Origin: Bacteroidota bacterium
GTDB taxonomy: Bacteria; Bacteroidota; Rhodothermia; Balneolales; Balneolaceae
Reading direction: 5' to 3'
DNA: 64,000 nucleotides
Assembly (NCBI GenBank): GCA_009909035.1
Contig: JAAAOB010000010.1
Location: forward strand, 1-64,000
Below, in pieces: positions 1 through 7,914 of the stretch (position 1 is its first letter; every line of letters starts with the position of its first letter). The notes beneath the pieces are model-generated. The model saw nothing but the letters and a program-made list of their open reading frames with translations. It was not told the origin of the DNA and ran no database searches. The position numbers and the translations under genes are program-made.

Positions 1-760
1 GGTTCATGACGTGATCGTGATTGGCCGGATCGGCTTCTACAACCCGCATACCCCAAAGTTTGCATTGCTCTTTAAACCACTCTGCGGCATTGGGGTCCCG
101 TCCGTCAGAAAAAACCATCAACTGTTTTGACAGGTTGGGAACATCGGGACCGTGCATCGGGTGCAGGCCCACCACCGGTCCGCTGTGGGCCTTGAGCATT
201 GCAGAGAGAGGGTCGGTTTTATTACTGGTGAAATCTGCCAGGATGGTGTGCGGTTTAAGCTTATTACTGAGCCGTTCAATCACCTGGACCGTTGCATTGA
301 TCGGCACGGTGACGATGGCAAGATCAAGATCGGGTGCAATTTCTTCCAGTTCGTACCAGTTGCCTTTATCAATGCTGTAGGTGATGTGACCACTTTGAGC
401 GGCAACGTTTCGGTAGAGAGATCCCATTCCTCCTTCACCGCCAACGAACAAGATCTTCTTGGGCTTTTCCGTTGCTCGCGGAAAGGTGTTGGTAGACTGT
501 GTGGCTCTCGAGGCCGACATGATCATCCGCAGAAAATCTTCGGCCCAGTCGGGATCAAGATCTCTTTTCGCGGCCATATTGCGGAAGCGTTCCGTCTTTT
601 CCTCTTCCCGCTCGGCCACAAAGACAGGCAACTGATTGGCGATTTTATAATCAATGACATCGCGCGATACCTGGTTTCGTTCTTTTAACAGATCCAGGAT
701 TTTTTCGTCAATGTCATCAATGCGCTGCCTTTGGACAGATAGATCTGTTTTTTTCGACAT
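1..760 (-). CDS. tyrA: Bifunctional chorismate mutase/prephenate dehydrogenase (T-protein), 3' end beyond window start
   Basis: Minus-strand reading from ATG at 760 gives MSKKTDLSVQRQRIDDIDEKILDLLKERNQVSRDVIDYKIANQLPVF (chorismate mutase type II), then KPKKILFVGGEGGMGSLYRN (Rossmann NAD-binding) and VGLHPMHGPDVPNLSKQ (prephenate dehydrogenase). Absent from ORF track because truncated. Confidence 0.9.
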   Translation of the reverse strand, partial: MSKKTDLSVQRQRIDDIDEKILDLLKERNQVSRDVIDYKIANQLPVFVAEREEEKTERFRNMAAKRDLDPDWAEDFLRMIMSASRATQSTNTFPRATEKPKKILFVGGEGGMGSLYRNVAAQSGHITYSIDKGNWYELEEIAPDLDLAIVTVPINATVQVIERLSNKLKPHTILADFTSNKTDPLSAMLKAHSGPVVGLHPMHGPDVPNLSKQLMVFSDGRDPNAAEWFKEQCKLWGMRVVEADPANHDHVMN

Positions 761-1739
761 ATAAAATGGAGTAATAAAAAAATTAGTTAATGAAATTCTT
801 TCCAAACAGGCCGTTCGAACCGCCTGCATCAATTGTAGCTCAAAAGTAGTTTAAAATACGATAAGTTGTCCAATTTGATTTACTGACAAAAAAACGTGGC
901 TCTGTATTGATTTGTGTGGGTAGATTCATAATGACCTGTTCATTTTGTCTTGATACGCCATGGGCATCCCTTCGGGGCAAAACGAACCTCCCGCGAGGGA
1001 TACCTTCGGTGAAAAGATCAAGGCTGCGAAAACGCCTTATTTTTAATTGGGCATTTTTGTAAGGAAATCACAATTCTTTATAGGATTCGACTCAACCAGC
1101 CTTGGAATTTCGAGCGAGTGCCGTTACAATTAAATAAAAAAGAAATTTTCAGAAAACCTTTTTGGCTTGAAAACGATTTTATGGAGATACTTTATGGATC
1201 TAAAAGCGACGGTGCGAGGCGGTCAGGTTCTGTGGAGCGTATAGGTTTGGGTGTAAATAGCCTATCGCTTCGCGTTCAAAAAATGAGCGGATCGATCGTT
1301 GATTGCACGCAATGAGCGATATGGACCATTGCTAATCTCCCCTTGAGGGGAGTACTCCGCCAGCTGGCGGAGGGAGGGGTGTTACGTGGTGTCGCAAAAC
1401 CCAATTCTACTCAGTCAGCCGACTGATTCGAATGGCAGGTCCGAGCGAGTAATTCCAAGGCTGGCGTGTGGTTGGAGTGAACACGACTTCCCTGCCACAG
1501 GCGTGATTTTGGATACGTTCTTCTTTTAGTCCTGCTTTAGCAGAGTTGACGCCAAAAAGTGTCAGGAGAAAGAATTGTTGAGGATCATTGATTTTATTCT
1601 ACCCACACGAAACAATATAAATCCAAAAGTGTCTGCCTGATTTATCCCGGTTTCGGAATTCCTGTTTTATTCAAATATGAATCTGACACTTTTGCCAAAT
1701 TTCTGTTATTTTGTGAATTGAATTAAATGAAACGCTTGT

Positions 1740-2297
1740 ATGAAGAAAAACGCTTTTTTAATTGTTACTGGATTCATCCTTTTTGCAGCACTGGCCCGCC
1801 TGCTGCCGCACGCCACAAATTTTACGCCTCTTGGTGCTATCGCACTGTTTGGCGCGGCATATTTTCCGAAAAAGAAATGGGCATTTATCGTCCCGATACT
1901 CGCTCTTTGGTTGAGCGACCTGTTCCTTAATAATCTTGTCTATGCTGCGTTCTATGATGGATTTACCCTGTTTACGTCGGGATTTCTCTACATTTACGGG
2001 GCCTTTGCACTGATTGTCGTTCTCGGGATCTACCTGTTCGATAAAATTACGCTGCCCCGCGTAGTGGGCGGTGCCATTGGCGGATCAGTGATTTTCTTTA
2101 TCATCAGCAATTTTGGAGTGTGGCTGACCAGCCCCATGTATCCGCTTACTATTGAAGGCCTGGCCCTCTGCTACACGGCAGCAATACCGTTTTTTCACTA
2201 CACGCTTGCCGGAAACCTGGTGTACTGCGGTGTGATGTTTGGGGGCTATGAGTATTTGAAATACAAGATGCCTGAATTATCATTCGCTCAAGCCTGA
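1740..2297 (+). CDS. DUF6580-like putative membrane transport protein (ECF S-component-like)
   Basis: 185 aa with several hydrophobic helices; ARLLPHATNFTPLGAIALFGAAYF and WLSDLFLNN motifs typical of this family; next to a BtuF-like gene. Confidence 0.7.
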   Translation: MKKNAFLIVTGFILFAALARLLPHATNFTPLGAIALFGAAYFPKKKWAFIVPILALWLSDLFLNNLVYAAFYDGFTLFTSGFLYIYGAFALIVVLGIYLFDKITLPRVVGGAIGGSVIFFIISNFGVWLTSPMYPLTIEGLALCYTAAIPFFHYTLAGNLVYCGVMFGGYEYLKYKMPELSFAQA

Positions 2298-2356
2298 CAC
2301 TTACGGACACATCCAACGAAAAACCTGACGGTGGTCATCTCTCTATAGCCTCGCTG

Positions 2357-3295
2357 TTGCCGGGGCTCTCTGAATTGGTATGTCGTCTTGGGCTGGAAAA
2401 GCAGCTCATAGCTCGTTCGCACGAATGCGATTTTCCCGACAGCGTGCAGAAACGTCCTGCAATTACAGCTCCAAAGTATTCAGTTGAGCCTGGGGACAAC
2501 AGTTCGGGGATCCATGAAAAGGTAAGCTACCTGCTCCGGAACGCTCTGTCGGTCTACGAAGTGAACGATGAAAGGCTGATGGAGCTGAATCCAAACATTA
2601 TTTTGACGCAGGATCACTGCGAGGTATGTGCGGTTTCGGAATCGGATCTGTCGGAATCTGTCCGGAGTGCGCTGGGTGAAAACATCCGGATTATCTCCGT
2701 TTCACCAAACGATTTGAGATCGGTCTTTGCCTCGTTTAAACAAATCGCCTCCGCTCTTGGCGTTCCCGAAAAAGGAGATCAGCTTGTTGAGGAAATTCAA
2801 AACAGGTTTGATGAGATAAAGATCAGAACCGCTCAATCAGATAAACCAGATGTTGTGGCGCTCGAGTGGATGGATCCGCTGATGACGGGGGGAAACTGGA
2901 TGCCGGAACTGGTTGAAATTGCCGGCGGAACAAACCAATTATCAACGGCGGGAGAGCATTCCGAATGGATCGGCTGGGAGACGATCCGCGAAAACGATCC
3001 CGATATTTTACTCCTTGTTCCATGTGGGTACTCCATTGAAAAAACACTCGGTGAAATGCAGCACCTTGAACAAAAAACCGGGTGGGAAGAGCTGAAGGCC
3101 GTTCAGCAAAGAAGAGTCTATATTTTGGATGGCAATCACTATTTTAACCGGCCGGGTCCGCGACTCAAAGAATCGGCGGAGATCCTCGCACACATTTTTC
3201 ATCCCTCACTATTCAAGAACGGGGAGAATTCGTCGGGATGGGTTCAATACAATTCGGAAACAGATCAACAACACATTGCCACAGGCAGTAGCTAA
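2357..3295 (+). CDS. Cobalamin-binding / ABC-type periplasmic substrate-binding protein (BtuF-like)
   Basis: SLLPGLSELVCRLGLEKQLIARSHECDFP and VALEWMDPLMTGGNWMPELVEIAGG are characteristic of BtuF-like cobalamin-binding proteins. The frame is open upstream to 2276, so the 5' end is uncertain (TTG at 2357 lies inside the conserved domain). Confidence 0.8.
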   Translation: MPGLSELVCRLGLEKQLIARSHECDFPDSVQKRPAITAPKYSVEPGDNSSGIHEKVSYLLRNALSVYEVNDERLMELNPNIILTQDHCEVCAVSESDLSESVRSALGENIRIISVSPNDLRSVFASFKQIASALGVPEKGDQLVEEIQNRFDEIKIRTAQSDKPDVVALEWMDPLMTGGNWMPELVEIAGGTNQLSTAGEHSEWIGWETIRENDPDILLLVPCGYSIEKTLGEMQHLEQKTGWEELKAVQQRRVYILDGNHYFNRPGPRLKESAEILAHIFHPSLFKNGENSSGWVQYNSETDQQHIATGSS

Positions 3296-3313
3296 TTTCT
3301 TTAATTCAGCACT

Positions 3314-4036
3314 ATGTCAAAAAAAATTGTCATCATTGGCGCCACATCAGGAATCGGTGAAGAACTGGCCCGCCAGTGTGTGGACAAGGAGTATCACGTG
3401 GGAGGTACGGGACGGAGAGTGGAGCGGCTCGAGGCTCTTAAAAAAGAACTTGGAAATTACTTCGCCTACACAGGGATGGATGTCACCCGATTTGAAGAAG
3501 CGAAACGCCAGCTCCATAAGCTTATAGATGAGCTTGGCGGCATGGATATTATTGTTCTGAACGCGGGGATTTCCAACTACCCGTCCTCATCCATCACGGC
3601 CATGGAGCAAAAAATAATTGATGTTAATGTAAGCGGATTTGTACAGTTATTCGGAGAAGCATTTCAATACTTTCGAAATCAGGGTCATGGCCAGATCGTG
3701 GGTATCTCCTCTATCGCCTCCCTGTTCGGGGCCTCCCGTGCAGCTCCATACAGCTCCTCGAAGGCGTTTATTTCCACCTATATGCAGGCGTACAGGCAGC
3801 GTTGCAACAAAATCAATGAAGAGATTACGATTACGGACGTAAAGCCCGGATTTGTGAAAAGCGAAATGACGGAGGGGAAAAAGGGAATGTTTTGGGTGGG
3901 AGAGACCGACAAAGCTGTGAAACAGATGCTGAAAGATATCGAAAACAAAAAATCGTATTCATACGTAACCCGGCGCTGGAGATTTGTGGCCTGGCTGCTG
4001 AAACTTACCCCAAATTGGGTATTGGACAGATTATAG
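3314..4036 (+). CDS. SDR family NAD(P)-dependent oxidoreductase
   Basis: IIGATSGIGEELA (TGxxxGIG), NAGISNY, SSIASLFG...YSSSKAF (catalytic YxxxK). Confidence 0.92.
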   Translation: MSKKIVIIGATSGIGEELARQCVDKEYHVGGTGRRVERLEALKKELGNYFAYTGMDVTRFEEAKRQLHKLIDELGGMDIIVLNAGISNYPSSSITAMEQKIIDVNVSGFVQLFGEAFQYFRNQGHGQIVGISSIASLFGASRAAPYSSSKAFISTYMQAYRQRCNKINEEITITDVKPGFVKSEMTEGKKGMFWVGETDKAVKQMLKDIENKKSYSYVTRRWRFVAWLLKLTPNWVLDRL

Positions 4037-4091
4037 GTTTATAGATCACGGTCAGGATGGATCAAAACTGCTAATTCTGAAACAGTTAATT

Positions 4092-4181
4092 TTATATCAG
4101 CAGGTAAATCAGCATCAGGATAAAAGGCAGTGTAAACACCCAATCCCAGTTGGTTCTTCGATATGAGCTATCATTCTCCAT
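4092..4181 (-). CDS. Putative small membrane protein (29 aa; 45 aa if upstream ATG at 4229 is used)
   Basis: Hand translation of minus strand: MENDSSYRRTNWDWVFTLPFILMLIYLLI*. Polar N-terminus and one C-terminal hydrophobic helix. Weak RBS. Not in supplied ORF track (below length cutoff). Confidence 0.4.
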   Translation of the reverse strand: MENDSSYRRTNWDWVFTLPFILMLIYLLI

Positions 4182-4370
4182 GGTCACTCTAACTCTTACG
4201 TTATGGGTTTGTTCCCCGCACCACGACATACGCTGCAACATGAAAAGCGCTTCCGGGGCGGGTTCTCTTTTTATCGGTGGGATGGGTGAAAAACGTAAGC
4301 CAGGGAGTTTAACCTTCGAATTGGGCCATGCGATCTGTCAGCTCTCTTGATCTGCTGGCCGATTGCATCC

Positions 4371-4475
4371 CTACGAATCTATTTTTTTGTAGATGCTTCT
4401 CGCAAATAGTACCATCAAGACTATAAAGAATAGTATCATTGCAATAATGATCAACTCAAATGTACCAAAAAACAT
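4371..4475 (-). CDS. Putative small single-pass membrane protein (34 aa)
   Basis: Hand translation of minus strand: MFFGTFELIIIAMILFFIVLMVLFARSIYKKIDS*. Upstream ACGGAGTCACT-ATG gives a Shine-Dalgarno-like GGAG at 5 nt spacing. One hydrophobic helix then positively charged tail. Confidence 0.55.
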   Translation of the reverse strand: MFFGTFELIIIAMILFFIVLMVLFARSIYKKIDS

Positions 4476-4618
4476 AGTGACTCCGTTATTTTTCGATCTG
4501 GCGCATCTTTCGTACGCACTGTTTTTGTTTTAAAATACTTGTTCAGTAAAAAAATTAGCAAATCCATTTCCGTTTAAGAAAAAAAGCCGGGTGCGTAGCT
4601 CGTGGCACTTTTTGTCGT

Positions 4619-6160
4619 TTACCCCAGCCAGCCGTCCCGGTCGAGGCTCCTGTACTGTATCGCCTCCGAAATATGATTTGGACGAATGGTTTCAGATCGG
4701 TCAAGGTCGGCAATGGTCCGGGATACTTTTAGAATACGATCGTACGCCCTGGCGGAAAGTCCGAGGGAGTTCATCGCCCGTTTGAGCAGGTTTTGGCTGC
4801 TGTCATCCAGCGGGCAAATTTTACGGGCCAGTTTCGTATTCATTTGTGCATTGCAGTAGACGCCCTCTATACCCATAAACCGGTGTCCCTGTATCTCTCT
4901 GGCCCCGATCACCCGCTCCCGTATCTCTGCCGAACTCTCTCCTTTCGCTTTGGCAGAAAGCTCCTCATAGCTCACCTTATCAACATCAATATGCAGATCG
5001 ATCCGGTCGAGGAGTGGCCCGCTGATCTTCCCCAGGTAGCGCTGCATCTGGATATTTGTTGCGCCCTCGGGATCATCGGGGTCGTGCCAGTCGCCAGTGG
5101 GTGAGGGATTCATGGAGGCAACCAGCATGATCCGGCTGGGATAACTAACGCTCATTCGCGCCCGGGAAATACTAACCATTCCATCCTCAAGCGGCTGCCG
5201 CATCACCTCAAGTGCGCTTCGTTTAAATTCAGGCAGCTCATCCAGAAAAAGAACGCCGTTGTGTGCCATTGATATTTCTCCCGGCATCGGAATACTGCCG
5301 CCCCCGACAAGAGCTACATCGGAAACGGTATGGTGCGGGCTGCGAAACGGGCGGTGTGTGACAAGCGCTTTGCCCGATGTGAGCAGGCCGGCTACAGAAT
5401 GAATTTTTGTTGTTTCGAGAGCCTCATCCAGCGTCAGTGGCGGCAAAATTGTGGGCAGACGCCGTGCCATCATCGTTTTTCCGGAGCCGGGAGGTCCCAC
5501 CATGATGACGTTATGGCCGCCTGCAGCGGCAACTTCGAGAGCCCGTTTTACATTTTCCTGGCCGCGAACATCCACAAAGTCCAGGATTTCATGCTGACCG
5601 TTTTGATGAAACAACGATTCCGGGTCGATTTGGACAGGATCGTGCGTGTCAGTGTCGTCAAACCAGCGCATAACCTGCTCCAAATCATCAAATGCCATGA
5701 CCTTGAGCCCGTCCACAACACCTGCTTCCGCACCATTTGCCTGGGGCACCACCAGGTACTCAATCCCGTGATTCCGGGCTTCAACGGCAATGGGAAGCAC
5801 TCCTTTCACCGGCCGCAGCTTTCCATCCAGGGCAAGCTCTCCAAGCACAAGGCAGCGCGACATTTTCTCAATGTTGATTTGATCCGATACTGCCAAAAGA
5901 CTCAGCGCAATGGGCAGGTCGAAGGCACTTCCCTCTTTCGGAAGATCGGCCGGTGCCAGGTTTACCGTAATTCGTCCTCTTGGAAAGTGAGCCCCCGCAT
6001 TTTTTAATGCCGCATCAATGCGATCTTTTGATTCGCTAACGGCCCGATCCGGCAGGCCTACCAGGTAGTACTTCGGAACACCCCCGCTCATATTTACCTC
6101 GACCTCAATCAACCGGGCGTCAACTCCGATAGTGGATGCACAGTATACTTTGGATAACAT
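4619..6160 (-). CDS. comM: YifB family Mg chelatase-like AAA+ ATPase (ComM-like)
   Basis: GVDARLIEVEVNMSGGVPKYYLVGLPDRAVSESKDRI, Walker A GPPGSGKTMMARRLPTILPPL, FRSPHHTVSDVALVGGG, GVLFLDELPEF. Confidence 0.95.
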   Translation of the reverse strand: MLSKVYCASTIGVDARLIEVEVNMSGGVPKYYLVGLPDRAVSESKDRIDAALKNAGAHFPRGRITVNLAPADLPKEGSAFDLPIALSLLAVSDQINIEKMSRCLVLGELALDGKLRPVKGVLPIAVEARNHGIEYLVVPQANGAEAGVVDGLKVMAFDDLEQVMRWFDDTDTHDPVQIDPESLFHQNGQHEILDFVDVRGQENVKRALEVAAAGGHNVIMVGPPGSGKTMMARRLPTILPPLTLDEALETTKIHSVAGLLTSGKALVTHRPFRSPHHTVSDVALVGGGSIPMPGEISMAHNGVLFLDELPEFKRSALEVMRQPLEDGMVSISRARMSVSYPSRIMLVASMNPSPTGDWHDPDDPEGATNIQMQRYLGKISGPLLDRIDLHIDVDKVSYEELSAKAKGESSAEIRERVIGAREIQGHRFMGIEGVYCNAQMNTKLARKICPLDDSSQNLLKRAMNSLGLSARAYDRILKVSRTIADLDRSETIRPNHISEAIQYRSLDRDGWLG

Positions 6161-6253
6161 ATCAGTGAATCTTTATTTACCCTCTTTCGTAGTATGAACA
6201 AGAAAAGGGAAGTCCCTTACACTTTTTTTTTAAAAAAATTTAGCGAACCGATC

Positions 6254-6631
6254 ATGGAATCAACAAACAACACATGCTATAAAGAAATAACCGGAACAGT
6301 TGATGAAATTATTCGCGAGGTGCGACGATTGATTCGGGAAGGAAATGCCCGGAGCCTGATCATCAAAAACAATGAAGGAAGAACACTTTTCCAGACTCAG
6401 CTTACCGTTGGAGTGGCCGGAGTTGCTATATTTACCGTAATGGCTCCTTTTATTTCTGCACTCACCATGTTCGTCATGTTTGCGAACGATGTGCAGGTAC
6501 TGGTTGAAAAAGAAAGAGATGACTCCAAAACAGATCAAGAGGACGAGTACGAGGTGGACGGTGAAATTATTGAAATAGAAGATGAGGAGGGTGAGGATGA
6601 TGAAGAGGGTGAAGAGAACGGCAAAAAATAG
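6254..6631 (+). CDS. DUF4342-like small protein
   Basis: EITGTVDEIIREVRRLIREGNARSLIIKNNEGRTLFQTQLTVGVAGVAIFTVMAPFISALTMFVMF pattern; acidic C-terminal tail. Start set at MESTNN (6254) rather than 6194. Confidence 0.7.
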   Translation: MESTNNTCYKEITGTVDEIIREVRRLIREGNARSLIIKNNEGRTLFQTQLTVGVAGVAIFTVMAPFISALTMFVMFANDVQVLVEKERDDSKTDQEDEYEVDGEIIEIEDEEGEDDEEGEENGKK

Positions 6632-6660
6632 ACGACTGTGGCAATGTTCCCCGAAAGATA

Positions 6661-6690
6661 AAAGGGCCGCAACGCTTCTTGCGGCCTCTT
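6661..6690. terminator. Hairpin between convergent genes, possible bidirectional terminator
   Basis: GGCCGCAA-cgcttc-TTGCGGCC (6665-6686) between + DUF4342 gene and - trxB; flanking T/A tracts are weak. Confidence 0.6.
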
Positions 6691-6728
6691 AATCTTCGGA
6701 TCTGCTCATATTCGGGAATCGTGCCGGA

Positions 6729-7709
6729 TCACTTCCAGTGAGATTGTGCCACAGCCTCCGCACTCTCTTCCTGGCCGGCAAGATACCGTTCAGCATCGAG
6801 CGCAGCCCTGCAGCCGGTTCCCGCTGCGGTTACAGCCTGTCGGTAGATCGGGTCCATCGCATCGCCGCTGGCAAAAATACCGGGCAAATCGGTTTCGGTG
6901 GACTGACCTTTGGTCTGAATATAGCCCACATCATCCATTGTTAACACCTCTTTAAAGAGATCTGTATTCGGCTTGTGACCGATTGCAATAAACACACCGG
7001 TCACATCCTCGAGTGTTGATGTCTCGCCGGTTTCGTTATTTTTAACCTTGATGCCGCTCACCACCTCATCTCCGAGGACCTCTTCGAGCTCAGAATTCCA
7101 GAGAAATTCAATTTTATCGTTGCCAAATGCCCGGTTCTGCATTGCCTTTGAAGCTCGCAGCTCTTCTCGTCTGTGGATCACGGTAACTTTGCTGGCAAAT
7201 TTAGTCAAAAACAGCGCCTCTTCCATGGCTGTATCTCCACCGCCCACAATTGCTACATGTTCATTTCGAAAGAAAGCTCCATCACATGTTGCACAGGCGC
7301 TGACCCCTTTTCCACGAAGTCTCTGCTCGCTCTCAAGTCCGAGCCACTTGGCCGATGCTCCCGTTGCAATGATGATGGATTTGGCATGTACGACGACTTC
7401 TTCATCAACGGTAAGTTTATATGGACGTTCTTCAAATTCTATATCTGTGACATACCCGTAGCGGCAATCTGCGCCAAACCTCTTGGCCTGCTCTCTGAAA
7501 TCATCCATCATTTTTGGCCCCATGACGCCCTCGGGGTAGCCCGGGTAATTTTCTACATCGGTAGTTTGCATCAGCTGTCCGCCCGGTTCAGGACCTTCGA
7601 GCACGAGCGGGTTTAAATCAGCACGTGCCGCATAAAGAGCTGCCGTAAACCCTGCCGGGCCGCTGCCAATTACTATCACGTCGAATGTTTTTCCTTCAAT
7701 ATCTTTCAT
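6729..7709 (-). CDS. trxB: Thioredoxin-disulfide reductase
   Basis: VIVIGSGPAGFTAALYAARADLNPLVLEG, redox CATCDGAFF, GGGDTAMEEALFLTKFA. Confidence 0.96.
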   Translation of the reverse strand: MKDIEGKTFDVIVIGSGPAGFTAALYAARADLNPLVLEGPEPGGQLMQTTDVENYPGYPEGVMGPKMMDDFREQAKRFGADCRYGYVTDIEFEERPYKLTVDEEVVVHAKSIIIATGASAKWLGLESEQRLRGKGVSACATCDGAFFRNEHVAIVGGGDTAMEEALFLTKFASKVTVIHRREELRASKAMQNRAFGNDKIEFLWNSELEEVLGDEVVSGIKVKNNETGETSTLEDVTGVFIAIGHKPNTDLFKEVLTMDDVGYIQTKGQSTETDLPGIFASGDAMDPIYRQAVTAAGTGCRAALDAERYLAGQEESAEAVAQSHWK

Positions 7710-7856
7710 GGTTTTATCTGTTTTATTTTTGTTTTTCTGCCGAAAGGTAAGAAATTTATTGCGCTCTTTTAGTCAATGTTCTCTATCGGTCCTATTGTTT
7801 TTCAATAACATTTTTGAACTTTTCACCCATGGAATCGTTTTCATGTCAAAGTTAAA

Positions 7857-7887
7857 GTTGCAAACAGAAAAAAAATCCATAAGTTTA
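7857..7887 (+). promoter_or_regulatory. Candidate Bacteroidota-type promoter upstream of pntAA
   Basis: GTTG (7857-7860) - 19 nt - TAAGTTTA (7880-7887), close to TTTG-N19-TAnnTTTG. Followed by GGAGGAG ribosome-binding sequence and ATG at 7915. Confidence 0.35.
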
Positions 7888-7914
7888 GGCAAATATTTAA
7901 GTTGGAGGAGTTGA

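Noticed and set aside
1118-1315. 65-aa ORF in the tyrA-DUF6580 spacer
   Set aside because: No recognisable domain, no clear RBS, and it runs through the nested repeat region; more likely spurious.
905-1617. Insertion sequence
   Set aside because: Inverted repeats present but no transposase ORF; at most a non-autonomous or decayed element, so reported only as a finding.
1380-1740. Possible cobalamin riboswitch upstream of the DUF6580/BtuF-like genes
   Set aside because: I looked for B12-box and AGGGAA/GCCACTG-type elements and found only loose partial matches (e.g. GTCAGGAGA at ~1561); not enough to call. An Infernal scan with the Rfam cobalamin model would decide.
5330-6007. 225-aa plus-strand ORF opposite comM
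   Set aside because: Antisense shadow of a strongly conserved AAA+ gene; composition (Cys/His/Arg-rich) is typical of non-coding frame.
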